A stretch of 64,000 nt of DNA, from NCBI GenBank assembly GCA_018401565.1, contig JAGYKS010000028.1:1-64000 (forward strand). Reading direction: 5' to 3'. Source of the DNA: Acidimicrobiales bacterium. GTDB lineage: Bacteria > Actinomycetota > Acidimicrobiia > Acidimicrobiales > Acidimicrobilacustridaceae. This document shows positions 39,520 to 50,100 of the stretch, piece by piece (within the stretch, counting starts at the first letter, position 1; every line of letters begins with the position of its first letter). Made by a program: the position numbers and the translations under genes. The notes below the pieces were generated by a model that did not search any database, was not told the origin of the DNA, and worked only from the letters and a program-made list of their open reading frames with translations.

Positions 39520-40967
39520 TGGCCGGCAGTGGCGACGCACACCTGCGTTCACCCGCAGACACCCTGTTGCGGGCTGAGCATCTGGTGGTCGAGTTCCCTG
39601 TCGGGCGCAAGGGCGCCAAGGTTCACGCCGTGTCCGATGTGAGCCTCGACGTGCGGCCTGGCGAAACACTTGGACTGGTGGGTGAGTCGGGGTGCGGCAA
39701 ATCCACCACCGGCAAGGCCATCATGCAGCTCCCCCGGCCCACGTCCGGTGGTGTGCTGTACGACGGCACCGACCTCACCGGCCTCGACGGATCCACCCTC
39801 CGCAAGGTCCGTCCCGACCTGCAGATGATCTTCCAGGATCCCATCTCGTCACTCAATCCCCGCCGACGGGTGGGCGACATCGTGGCCGAGCCACTTCGCA
39901 TTTGGGCCAGCGATCAGCACCGGCCTTCGGCCACCGTGGCGCTGTCCGAGCGCTTGTTGCGGGTGTGGGGCCTGGCGTCACTGGCTGGGGCGGCGCTGGT
40001 GGTTGCCCTGTGGCTGGTGGGGGCAGTGGTCCCCTACATGGCCAACGACGAAGACTCGGGGCTGAGCGGAGCGTGGGACTGGATCAGCCCCACCGGCGGG
40101 TCGCTCATGTTCAACGGCCTGGTGTTCGGCTCGATTGCGTGGGGTCTGGGCAACCTGATCCGTGATCGGGTGGCCATCGCCCGGCGGATTCTGGCGTTGT
40201 TTGCAGCGGTGAACGTGGTTCTGCTGGCACTCGCCCTCAGTGGGGTCGGCAGTGATGGATCCAAACTGTTGTGGGCGGCGGGCACGCTGTTCAGCGTGGC
40301 CGCACTTGTTGTGGCTGTCCTGCCTGCGTCGTCCCGGGATTTTGCCGCCATGGTCACCGTACGCGAGGAACACGACCAGACCGTGCGTCGGGTTCTGAGC
40401 GACGTCGGTCTGGATCCCGACACCGCCATGGCCCGCCGACCCCACGAGTTCTCCGGGGGGCAATGCCAGCGCATCTGCATCGCCCGGGCGCTGGTGCTCG
40501 ATCCCAAGGTCATCATTTGTGACGAGCCGGTCTCGGCCCTCGACGTGTCGGTCCAGGCCCAGATCCTGAACCTCCTGCAGGACATGAAAGCCCGCTACAA
40601 CCTCACGTTGGTATTCATCGCCCACGACCTGGCTGTGGTCAAGAACGTGAGTGACCGGGTGGCAGTGATGTATCTGGGGAAGGTGTGCGAGGTCGCCGAT
40701 CCTGACGATCTCTATGCCCGTCCCGCCCACCCCTACACCTCGGCCCTGCTGTCATCGATCCCGGTCCCCGACCCGACCATCCGCCAGGACGAGATGACAG
40801 CCCTGACCGGCGAGCTCCCGTCTCCGGTTGATCCGCCATCGGGCTGCCGTTTCCGCACCCGGTGCCCCCAGGCCCAGGATCTCTGCGCCGCCGAGGAGCC
40901 AGTCATCCGCAGCGTGGGCAATGGCCACTATGTGGCCTGCCATTTTCCCCTGGTCACCTCCAACTGA
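39519..40967 (+). CDS. Peptide ABC transporter ATPase, OppF type, with four-helix membrane insertion
   Basis: Second ATPase, 482 residues instead of the usual 320-350. Walker A is GESGCGKST (55-63), Q-loop [10 protein letters not shown] (105-114), signature SGGQCQRI (312-319, with Cys where Arg is usual), Walker B VIICDEP (331-337) and H-loop IAHD (367-370). The C-terminal oligopeptide domain has [14 protein letters not shown]. Between AEPLRIW (129) and [11 protein letters not shown] (288) lie about 140 extra residues with four hydrophobic helices (about 151-173, 196-215, 223-241, 250-270). The frame is continuous, and an even number of helices keeps both halves of the ATPase in the cytoplasm. 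Known members have only 15-25 residues at this place. Confidence 0.93.
   Translation: MAGSGDAHLRSPADTLLRAEHLVVEFPVGRKGAKVHAVSDVSLDVRPGETLGLVGESGCGKSTTGKAIMQLPRPTSGGVLYDGTDLTGLDGSTLRKVRPDLQMIFQDPISSLNPRRRVGDIVAEPLRIWASDQHRPSATVALSERLLRVWGLASLAGAALVVALWLVGAVVPYMANDEDSGLSGAWDWISPTGGSLMFNGLVFGSIAWGLGNLIRDRVAIARRILALFAAVNVVLLALALSGVGSDGSKLLWAAGTLFSVAALVVAVLPASSRDFAAMVTVREEHDQTVRRVLSDVGLDPDTAMARRPHEFSGGQCQRICIARALVLDPKVIICDEPVSALDVSVQAQILNLLQDMKARYNLTLVFIAHDLAVVKNVSDRVAVMYLGKVCEVADPDDLYARPAHPYTSALLSSIPVPDPTIRQDEMTALTGELPSPVDPPSGCRFRTRCPQAQDLCAAEEPVIRSVGNGHYVACHFPLVTSN
39930..40376 (+). other. Coding insertion: four predicted membrane helices within an ABC ATPase domain
   Basis: Residues about 138-286 of the OppF-type protein. 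Helices are [57 protein letters not shown] and [19 protein letters not shown]. The loop between helices 1 and 2 is polar and acidic ([20 protein letters not shown]) and would face outside. The loop between helices 2 and 3 is basic (RDRVAIARR) and would face inside, in line with the positive-inside rule. Third-position G/C use looks like that of the flanking ATPase codons. Confidence 0.8.
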
Positions 40968-41004
40968 GGTCGGGCCGCTATCGGCGGTGTGCAAGAGTGT
41001 GGGT

Positions 41005-41481
41005 ATGGCAAAAGCTCCTGACATGACCATCGATACCGACGCCGTGTACCGGGTGACCATCTCCACCGGCAAGGGCGACATCGTCGCCGATCTGGATGCC
41101 CGCATCGCACCGTTGTCGGTCAACAACTTCGTGACCCTGGCCAATGACGGCTACTACAACGGACTCACCTTTCACCGTGTTGAGCCCGGCTTCGTGATCC
41201 AGGGCGGTTGCCCCGAGGGCAGCGGCCGCGGCGGCCCCGGATGGCGCTTCGCCGACGAGCCCGTGCAAGGTGAGTACACCAAGGGCGCCTTTGCCATGGC
41301 CAACGCCGGCCCCGACACCAACGGTTCGCAGTTCTTCGTGTGTCTCGACGACCTCACCGGACGCCTGCCCAAGCAGTACAACCTGTTCGGCCATGTCGTC
41401 GAGGGGCTGGACGTTGTTGACGCCATCCGGGTGGGCGACGTGATGACCACCGTGACCGTGGTCCAGCAGCCTGCCGCCTGA
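41005..41481 (+). CDS. Cyclophilin-type peptidyl-prolyl isomerase
   Basis: A 158-residue cytoplasmic cyclophilin (no signal peptide). Motifs are VTISTGKGDIVADLDARIAP, FHRVEPGFVIQGGCPEGSGR (catalytic Arg in FHR), FAMANAGPDTNGSQFFV and YNLFGHVVEGLDVVDAI. ATG 41005 is chosen because the reading frame upstream runs through the end of the transporter gene. It lies 37 bases behind the ABC operon on the same strand. Confidence 0.92.
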   Translation: MAKAPDMTIDTDAVYRVTISTGKGDIVADLDARIAPLSVNNFVTLANDGYYNGLTFHRVEPGFVIQGGCPEGSGRGGPGWRFADEPVQGEYTKGAFAMANAGPDTNGSQFFVCLDDLTGRLPKQYNLFGHVVEGLDVVDAIRVGDVMTTVTVVQQPAA

Positions 41482-41486
41482 ACGCT

Positions 41487-41533
41487 GCACGCCTGCACAT
41501 CGGCACGCCTGCACACTGCGCATCGGCACGCCT
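41487..41533. repeat. Short interlocked direct repeats between convergent genes
   Basis: GCACGCCTGCACA occurs at 41487-41499 and again at 41503-41515. CATCGGCACGCCT occurs at 41498-41510 and at 41521-41533. They fill the whole gap between the isomerase stop and the stop of the converging mannosyltransferase gene. Confidence 0.75.
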
Positions 41534-42646
41534 CAGGGGACGTAGATTCCCATCCAGGCCAATGCCGACAGCGAAACGATGCCGGCCACACCAACGGTGG
41601 CGGCCGTCATCGACCGCCAGCGCACCGTGCACAGTCCGGCCACCGCCAGCACCAAAGGGAAGGCGTTCAGGGCGTAGCGCTCCAGCGAGTTCAGGTTTTC
41701 GGCTGCCAGTGCTGTGAGCATCACCGCAGCGGCGAACAGCCCGTACGACACCGGCCAGGTCCGCAGAACAACCACGGTGAGGACCACGAACACCACCGCA
41801 AACGGCAGGTGCAGACCATCGCCGAACATCTCAGGACCCAGGGCCTCACCCAGGCCCTGCCACAACCGCACCAGTGGGTTCACCGCTTCGCCCCTGAAAT
41901 CGCCCTGCCCGGTGAACGGGTAGAGGGCATCGCCAAAGCGCCAGCCCACCCACGCCAGCCAGGCGCCGGTGCCCACCACAGGTGCGGCCAGCGCCACCAC
42001 GCCCAGGGATCGGGTTCGACCGCTGCTGGTGTTCCACACACGCACCAGCTCCACGGCCACCGCCACCGCCAACAGCATGCCCAGCGGGCGGGTGGCCCCG
42101 GCAACCAGCCCGGCTAATGCGGCCATCCCCCACCGGCCAGTGCGCACACCCCACAACACGCCGATGGCAGCGACAAGGAACAGCGATTCGCTGTAGCCCC
42201 ACACCAGTCACGAAGGCGGTGGGAAACAACGTGAGCGCCACTGCGGCCCGGTTGGCCAAGGCCTCGTCGTCCCGCTCATCGATCACCAGTTGCCGAATCA
42301 TCAGCGCCGCCACCACTGCGGCCACGTTGGCCACCACCACCAGCGTCCATGACACCGCCCCGGACCCAAACGGCAAAGCGAGCATCCGGGCGGTCATGGG
42401 GAACACCGGAAAAAAGCGCAGAGCCTCCGCTGGCAGCGCGTCATACCCCTGCACGGCGATGTCGCGATACCAGGTGCCATCCCATGCCAGCAGGCCCTCG
42501 GCCCGCAACCGGGTGGTGGGCTCGGTCCCCGACCGGGCGATCCCGGCGATGACCCATCCAGCCAGTACCGCCAAACGGGCCACCACCATGGCCGGCCACA
42601 GCTGCCGCAGTGGCGGGCGAATCGACGCCACCAGCGCCGCCGTCAT
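41533..42646 (-). CDS. PIG-V-type mannosyltransferase-like membrane protein (frameshifted once)
   Basis: A polytopic GT-C glycosyltransferase of the PIG-V/GPI-mannosyltransferase 2 type. Bacterial members add mannose from polyprenyl-phosphate-mannose to envelope glycolipids. N-terminal landmarks are GLLAWDGTWYRDIAVQGYDA (WDG acidic motif facing outside) and LRFFPVFPMTARMLALPFGS. The frame changes near 42205, and the second half starts MWGYSESLFLVAAIGVLWGV. The GYSES and ATRPLG segments match the PIG-V family. ATG 42646 overlaps the previous stop by four bases. Confidence 0.85.
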
Positions 42647-44222
42647 CGGGGAGCGAACCGGATCACGGCGGCATGCTCAAAGTTGTTCTCAGGGTCAGCG
42701 GGCACCAGCTCGGTGGAGTCGGGGTACACCGTGGCCAGCAGACCCACCACCTCCTCGCACACTCCTTCATAGGTGCGGTAGGCCCCGTTCCACACCACGA
42801 ACACGGCGGTATCGGCACTGGCCAACTCCAGCACGCCGTCCACCACGTCGGTGGGCACGATGGCGGCATTGCGCTCGGCGTAGTCCACCCAGTCGACCAG
42901 TTGCGGCCCGTCCAGCGATGGCACAACGCACCTGGGTGAGGCCACCGACGTCGTCTCCCAGTTCGGCACGCAGCGCCCGGTCACCCGACGGCCCAAGCTG
43001 GTCGGGGCAGTACACCACCACGTCACCGGGCTCGGCCTCAGCGGCGACCGCAACAGCTACCTCTTGCATCTGCGACCGGCTCCCACCGAGTTCCTGACCC
43101 ACCCCGACCGCACCGCCAGCCACCAGCACCAAAAACAGCACCAGCCGGATCAGCCGGTGGTCGATCACCGCCACACCGACGGCGACGATCACCACCGCCA
43201 CCGGCACCACCACCATGGTGTACCGGGTAGCGAACGCCGTGTTGCCCACGAATCCGACAACGGTGCCGACAGCCAGGGTCAGCACCACGACCAGCGCCTC
43301 AGTGCGGACCGTGGGGACGCCACGTGACAACAGCTCGACCCGACCAGCGTCGCTGGTGCGACGACCGGCCAACGCCAGCGCCAGCAGCAACCCGGTCACG
43401 GCCACCACCACCACGGACTCCGGGGGCAACCCGCCCGACAGGTCGACCAGAAAACAGCCCAAAGGCCGCCGACGGTCGCGACGCCGTCGCCCACGGAGTG
43501 CCAGTGGACGACAATTGCTCCAAAAACGACGGCAACCAGGGTGCAAACACGAGGCCCCCGGCCGCCACACCCACCACGATCCATCCGGCGGTGGCGCGCT
43601 CAGCCCCCGATGTGCGCAGCCATCGCACCACCACCACCAGGCCGAGTGCCCCGAGCAGGAACAGCGACCAGTAGTGGGTCAGCAGCAGGGCCCCAGACAC
43701 CAGCGCCAGGGACCACGACCCGCCACGCGCTGGTCCGGCGCCACAGGTCGTCAACCAAAAGCCAACCGGCCAGCACCAGCAACCCCACCAGCGAGTACAT
43801 GCGGTTCTCTGTGGCGTACCGCAACGCAAACGGCGACATCGCCAGAGCCCCCGTGGCAATCCATGCCAGGGGCACACCCCCGATACGGCGTCCAATCAGC
43901 CAGACCAGGGGCAACGAGGCCAGCGACAGCACACCACTGAGCGCCCGCACGGCCACATCGGTGGTCCCCACCACCTGCATCCAGCCATGCAGCATGAGGT
44001 AGTACAGCGGGGGTGGCCATCGGCCCGGAGGGCATCGAGCAACTGGGACGGATCGAGTTCGGCGATGTTTGCCGTCAGGGCCTCGTCAAGCCACATGGGG
44101 CTGTTGGCCACAAACCGCAGCACCGCACCAGCAGCAATGGCGACACACACCACGGCCATCGCTTCGGGTCGAAGAGCCGAAAACGAGGCCCTAACCGGAC
44201 GGACGGGAGTGGAATCGGTCAC
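42643..44222 (-). CDS. GT-C glycosyltransferase, GT39-like (multiply frameshifted)
   Basis: A polyprenyl-phosphate-sugar-dependent membrane glycosyltransferase. The start VTDSTPVRPVR (GTG 44222) is followed by a helix and FVANSPMWLDEALTANIAEL, with the acidic DE motif of this family. Then come LMLHGWMQVVGTTDVAVRAL, SPFALRYATENRMYSLVGLL, LLLTHYWSLFLLGALGLVVV, further helices (VVVLTLAVGTVVGFVGNTAF) and ATRYTMVVVPVAVVIVAVGV. A soluble C-terminal domain ends NNFEHAAVIRFAPR. Frame changes lie near 44030, 43740, 43500-43450 and 42950. It is followed by the PIG-V-like gene with an ATGA overlap, so the two probably act in one glycan pathway. Confidence 0.82.
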
Positions 44223-44408
44223 GGGGGGGCAGGTTAGTGGGGTCGACCGCCGCCAGGGTCCACCCACGGTGCTGCGGGGGATCTAGACTTGGCAAGTTCC
44301 ACTGTGACGTTCGTGAGACGCCCTCCGGGTGCCTGCGATGGCCACGAGTTGGCGACAATCACACCCGCCGGGCCCGATATGGCCCCGACCGCACAGGCCC
44401 ACGCCCTC

Positions 44409-45971
44409 ATGACCATTAGTGACCAGACCACCCCGGAATCGCCGGCTACGGCATCCAGATGACGCCTCTATCGTGATCATCGGTGCCGGCCCCGCTGGGC
44501 TCACCGCCGCCTACGAACTTTCCAAGCGCGACGCCAGTTCCGTGATCCTCGAAGCCAGCGACGTGGTCGGAGGCATCTCCCAGACCGTCGAGCGAGAAGG
44601 CTGGCGATTCGACATCGGTGGCCACCGCTTTTTCACCAAGGTCACCGAGGTCGAGCAGGTGTGGCACGAACTGCTGACGCCCGACGAGTTCATGGTTCGG
44701 CCCCGGCTCAGCCGCATCTTCTACAAGGGCAAGTTCTTCGACTACCCGCTCAAGGCCAGCAACGCCCTGGGCAACCTCGGCGTCATCGAGGCCATCCGCT
44801 GTGTGCTGTCGTACCTGTGGGTGCGCATCCATCCCCCAAGGACCTCACCACCTTCGAGGGTTGGGTGGCCAGCCGCTTCGGGTGGCGCCTGTACCGGATC
44901 TTCTTCAAGACCTACACCGAAAAGGTATGGGGCGTTCCGGCGACCGAGCTCCAAGCCGACTGGGCCGCCCAGCGCATCAAGAACCTTTCGCTGGCCAAGG
45001 CCATCTTCAACGCACTCAAGCCCACCAAGGGCACCGACGTCACGTCGCTCATCGAGGAGTTCCACTACCCCAAGTACGGCCCCGGCATGATGTGGGAACG
45101 GTGCGCCGACGTGGTGACCGCCCGGGGCAGCACCGTGGTCATGCAAGCGCCAGTCGAGAGGGTGTGTCATTCCGGTGGTCAGGCCACGTCGGTGGTGTAC
45201 CGGGTCGACGGCGAGCAGGTCGAGATCCCTGCCAACCATGTCGTGTCGTCGATGCCCATCTCACAGCTGGTTCGGGCCATGGATCCCCCTCCTCCCGCTG
45301 GAGGTCGTTGCCGCAGCCGACAACCTGGCCTACCGGGACTTCCTCACCATTGCCCTGGTGGTTCCCGAGTCGGTTGGATTCCCCGACAACTGGATCTACG
45401 TTCACGAACCGCAGGTGCGTCTCGGCCGCATCCAGAACTTTGGGCAGTGGTCGCCGTGGATGGTCAAGGATGGGCGAACCTGTCTGGGCCTGGAGTACTT
45501 CGTGTTCGAAGGCGACGACCTTTGGATGATGGACGACGACGATCTTGCGGCCGTGGTAGGTGCCGTGAAGGTTGGCGCTCGCTGGGTCTGGTTGATGCTT
45601 CACAGGTGCAGCAGGGGTACGTGGTGCGTGTTCCCAAGGCGTATCCAATGTACGACGACAAGTACAAGGCCAACGTGGACATCATCAGGGCCTGGATCGC
45701 CAAAGCCGTACCCAACGTGTACCCGGTGGGCCGAAATGGCATGCACAAGTACAACAATCAGGATCACTCGATGTTCACCGCCATGCTCACCGTCGAGAAC
45801 ATCTTCGGGGCACACCATGACATCTGGGACGTCAACGTGGAAGAGGAATACCACGAGGAGTCGTCGTCATCGGCCACGCCACCGGCCAATTCCGGCACCG
45901 GGCGTGCAGCACCGGAAATCCCCAAGACGGCGTTCGGCGCAGACCATCCTCTGAACCGCAGCAGCAACTGA
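44409..45971 (+). CDS. NAD(P)/FAD-dependent oxidoreductase, UDP-galactopyranose-mutase-like (frameshifted)
   Basis: Amine-oxidase/GLF-type flavoprotein. The dinucleotide site is [20 protein letters not shown]. Next come [60 protein letters not shown] and [20 protein letters not shown]. Near the end are [20 protein letters not shown] and [23 protein letters not shown]. Frame changes lie near 44455, 44845, 45290 and 45590. ATG 44409 is the probable start. Members of this group sit in surface polysaccharide clusters, and its neighbours here are all glycosyltransferases. The precise reaction is unknown. Confidence 0.85.
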
Positions 45972-46000
45972 GCCTGCCTGCTCACCGAGGAGGAGCGTCC

Positions 46001-47192
46001 ATCACTGGCTCGCGGCAATCCGACACAGAGTCCATTGCCGCTGCTGCTGACGCCGCTGGTATCGCCACCGTCCACGCCCTTGCCTGGCGGGACATTGCCG
46101 ACGTGGAGGCAGGGGGTTCGGAGCTGTTCGTGTCGCGTGTGCTGGAAGTGTGGGCGGACGCCGGCCTGGACATCACCCTGCGTACGTCCCTTGCCCGGGG
46201 CCATGCCATCGACAGTCGTCGCGACGGCTACCGGGTCGTGCGGCGCTCGGGACGATTCAGCGTGTTCCCGCTGCGGTGGCGGGAGAGCTCGTGCACGGCC
46301 TGTGTGCGAAACCGAGATGCCCGTTGTCGAGGCATGGAATGGGGTGCCGTTTCTGAGCCCGGTGTGGTTCCGCGGCCCCCGGGTGACCATCTTGCATCAT
46401 GTCCACGAAAAGATGTGGCCCATGGTGCTGCCGGGTCCGCTGGCCAGATTCGGGTGGCTTCTGGAAGGCACCCTTGCCCCACCGCTGTACAAATCGACGC
46501 CGATCGTCACCAACTCGACGTCATCGCGGCACGAGAAATTGTCAGGCTCGAAGCTGCGGTCTGCGGGGCACAGCGTCACCATTGCAGCCCCGGGCATCGT
46601 GCCCACTGGTGCCCAGATCCCGGCGTGGCCCGAACCGTCGAACCCACCATCGTCGCCGTGGGCCGTCTGATGCCCCTCTCTCAGACCACGCTGACGCGCC
46701 ACGAGTCACACCGTCAGCCGAAGTGCGGCGGACCCACCCCACCACCACGCTGATGATCGTGGGTGAGGGCTTCGAGCGTCCCACCCTTGAGGCCGTCATC
46801 GCCGAGGTGGACGGGCGGGACTGGGTCACCCTTGCCGGCCGCCTCGACGACGACGGACTCCTGCTGGACGCCTACCGCACCGCCTGGGTGGTGGCGGCGA
46901 CCTCGGTGGCTGAAGGTTTCGGGATGACCCTCACCGAGGCTGCCGCCTGTGGCACCCCGGCGGTGGCGTCAGACATCGCCGGCCACCGCGACGCTGTCGT
47001 CGATGGCGTGTCGGGGTTGCTCAGTGGGGCCCGGCTGACATGGTCGAACAGCTGTGCGCCGTGCTGGGCGATCCCGACCTGCACCAGCGACTCAGTTCGG
47101 GAGCGCTAAAACGAGCCGCCGAGCTCACCTGGCAGGCAGCCGCAGCGGAGGTGTTCGCCCCGCTGGTGGCCCGATCCCCACGGCCACCGTGA
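46001..47192 (+). CDS. GT4-family glycosyltransferase (multiply frameshifted)
   Basis: A cytoplasmic GT-B glycosyltransferase. Pieces are HALAWRDIADVEAGGSELFV (acceptor-domain glycine loop), RVTILHHVHEKMWPMVLPGP, VEPTIVAVGRLMP, then TTTLMIVGEGFERPTLEAVI, WVTLAGRLDDDGLLLDAYRT and SVAEGFGMTLTEAAACGTPA (sugar-nucleotide EGFG-E motif). The end is AAEVFAPLVARSPRPP. Frame changes lie near 46290, 46320, 46610, 46680-46730 and 47035. A strong AGGAGGAG (45988-45995) precedes ATC 46001, the only in-frame position at normal spacing, so the start is either a rare ATC or a misread ATG/GTG. Its stop overlaps the aftD start as GTGA. Confidence 0.82.
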
Positions 47193-50100
47193 CCACCGCG
47201 ATGGACCGCTGCCGCCAGCTGGTGGAGCCGAATCGCGCACGGCGACTGGCTGACCATCGTGGTCCCTGCGCTGCTGATCTACCTCCCGCTGCTGGCGACG
47301 TCGCCGGGAAAGGTCGGATGCCGACACCAAGACCTACCTCTACCTCGACCCCTCCCGCCTGCTGTCTGATGCGCGCCTTCATCTGGCATGACCGCATCGG
47401 TCTGGGCACCGTCACCCACCAAAACATCGGCTACCTGTTCCCGGTCGGACCGTTCTACTGGCTCAACGAGGCACTCGGGGTCCCCGACTGGATTGCCCAG
47501 CGGTTGTGGCTGGGTTCCATCCTGTTCGGTGCCGCCATGGGCGTGCGCTACCTGCTGCGCACCATCGGCTGGGCCGACACCGCCTACCGACGGGGTCCGC
47601 TGCTGGTTGCTGCGCTGGCCTACGCCCTCAGTCCGTACTACCTGGCTTCTGCGCTCGCCCGCATCTCGGTCATCTTGCTGCCGTGGGCGGCGCTGCCGTG
47701 GCTCATTGCCTTCACGGCCAGGGCAGTCCGGCAATCCGGGTGGCGATACCCGGCGTGGTTTGCGTTCACCGTGCTCATCGTCGGGGGCATCAACGCCACG
47801 GCCTCATCCTGGTCGGCCTCGGGCCGTTGGCGTGGCTTTTGTACGCCGTGTTCATCGAACGGGACGCCACGGTGCGCCAGGCACTTGCGGCGGCGGCGCG
47901 CATTGGTGTGCTCACGCTGGCCACGTCGGCATGGTGGATCGCCGGGCTGTTCATCCAGAGCACCCACGGGCTGCCGGCTGCGCTACACCGAGACCTTCAA
48001 GACCGTCGCCGAGTCGTCCACGGCCCCCGAAGTGTTTCGCGGACTGGGGTACTGGTTCTTCTACGGCAACGACAAACTCGGTCCCTGGATCGAGCCAAGC
48101 GTGGGGTACACCACCAACCTCTGGTTGCTGACCCTGTCGTTCGCCCTTCCCATCACGGCCGTGACCGCCGCCATGGTGGTGCGGTGGCGGCACCGCGGAC
48201 TGTTCGCCGGCCTCATCATGGTGGGCGGCCTGGTGGCCGTCGGGGGTTACCCCTGGCAGCAGGGATCAGTGCTGGGGCAGCTGTTCACCGACTTCACCCG
48301 TTCTGATGCCGGCCTGTCGCTGCGCTCCACGCCCCGGGCCGTGCCCCTGTTGGCGTTGGGAACTGCGGTACTGCTGGGTGCAGGTACCGAGGTCCGCCAT
48401 GCGTCGGCCCTGACCCCGGCCACGGTGCTGCCCATCGTGCTGGTGGCTGGCCGTGGTTGCCAGCGCGCCGCCAGTTGTTGGACCCGCTCGCTGGTCGCGC
48501 GACAACCTCCAGCGCGGCGAGGACCTGCCGGGCTGCTGGCTCGACGCCGCCGCCGCCCGTGGATGCCGGCGACCCGCCTTTAGCACCACGTGGCACGGAG
48601 GGTTCCCGGCAGCGGGCTTCGCCGCCTACCAGCTGGGGCTTCACTGTGGACCCGGTCGCCGCGCGGGTTCACCTACCGGCCCCGGGTGGCGCGGCAATGG
48701 TTCCAGCATGTCGGACCGGCGCAGTCGGCAACGTTACTCACGCCTTCGAGTCGACGACTGTGCTGAGGACCACTTGCTTGGCCCCGAGGCCCTGGCGCCC
48801 GTTGCCCGGCTCATGGGAGTGGGCGACATCCTGGTGCGTTCGGACCTTCAGTATGAGCGCTACCGCATCGCCAGGCCCCGCCTGTTGTGGGATCTCATCG
48901 GTCGGGCCGACGGACTGGGTCGAGGTGACCACGTTCGGTCCCACCACCCGGAACACCCCTGAGGCTGACCAGCCGCTGGTCGACAGAGATCGGAACTGGC
49001 CCGCCGACCTCCGCCCTGCCCGACCTGCCGGCCGGTTGGCCATCATCGCCGTGAACGACCCGGTGCCCATGGCGCGTGCCGTTGACGCCCGCAATCCGCT
49101 GCTTGTCTCGGGTGACGGCGAGGGTGTTGTTGACGCCGCTGTATGGCATCCTCAGACGCCAACCAGATTCTGCTGTCGAGTGCGTGGTTCCTGGGTGGAC
49201 CCGGCCCTCCCCGCCAGCATTGAAATGACGCCCTTGACCGTGGCGCCGACCTGCTGATCACCGACACCAACCGTCGCCGGGCAGCCCGCTGGGGCACGCC
49301 GTCGGCGAAAAGCGGCGGCCACAACCGAGATGGTGGGCGAACTGGCCCTGCGGTACGACCCCACCGACCAACGCCTGGATGTGTTTCCGGGCAGCGACGA
49401 CTCAACCCGCACAGTCACGGTCGCCCGTGCCCGCAACGGGGCCACCGGCGCCACCGCCCGGGCCACGGCGTGGGGCAACCCGGTCACCCTCACACCAGAC
49501 GACCGCCCCATGGCTGCCATCGACGGCGACCCCACCACCGCATGGCGGGTCGGTGCGGTTGACGACCCGGTGGGTGAGCGTCTGGTCATCGACATCGACG
49601 CGCCGGTCACCACCAGTTCGGTCACCCTGTTGCAACCCACCACCTTGAGCCGCAACCGGTGGATGACCGCAGCACGGCTCCACTTCAGCGACAGCGAGGG
49701 TCGACCGACGGCACCGCCGGTGGATGTCGTGCTCGATGACCGGTCGCGTGACGCCGCCGGTGGGGGTCAAGTCGTCGGGTTCGACCAGCGCACGTTCCAG
49801 CGTCTGGAGGTTGAGGTGGTCGCCACCAACGTGGGCGAGCTGCCCCGTTACGACGGCCAGAGCAGCGTGGGTCTGGCCGAAGTTGGGATCGACGGTGTCG
49901 CCACCATCGAGCTGGTGCGTCCACCCACCGACTCATGCTCTGACGCCGATGGGTTCGCGCCATGGCGGGGCACCGACTCATGTACCTGGTGACCCGGTTG
50001 CGCTCCAACCCTGCCGAACCGGTGCGCGGCGATCCCGAGAACCTCGATGCGCCGGCTGCTGACCATTCCTGACCCCCGGGCGTTTTCGGTCAGCGGGTCG

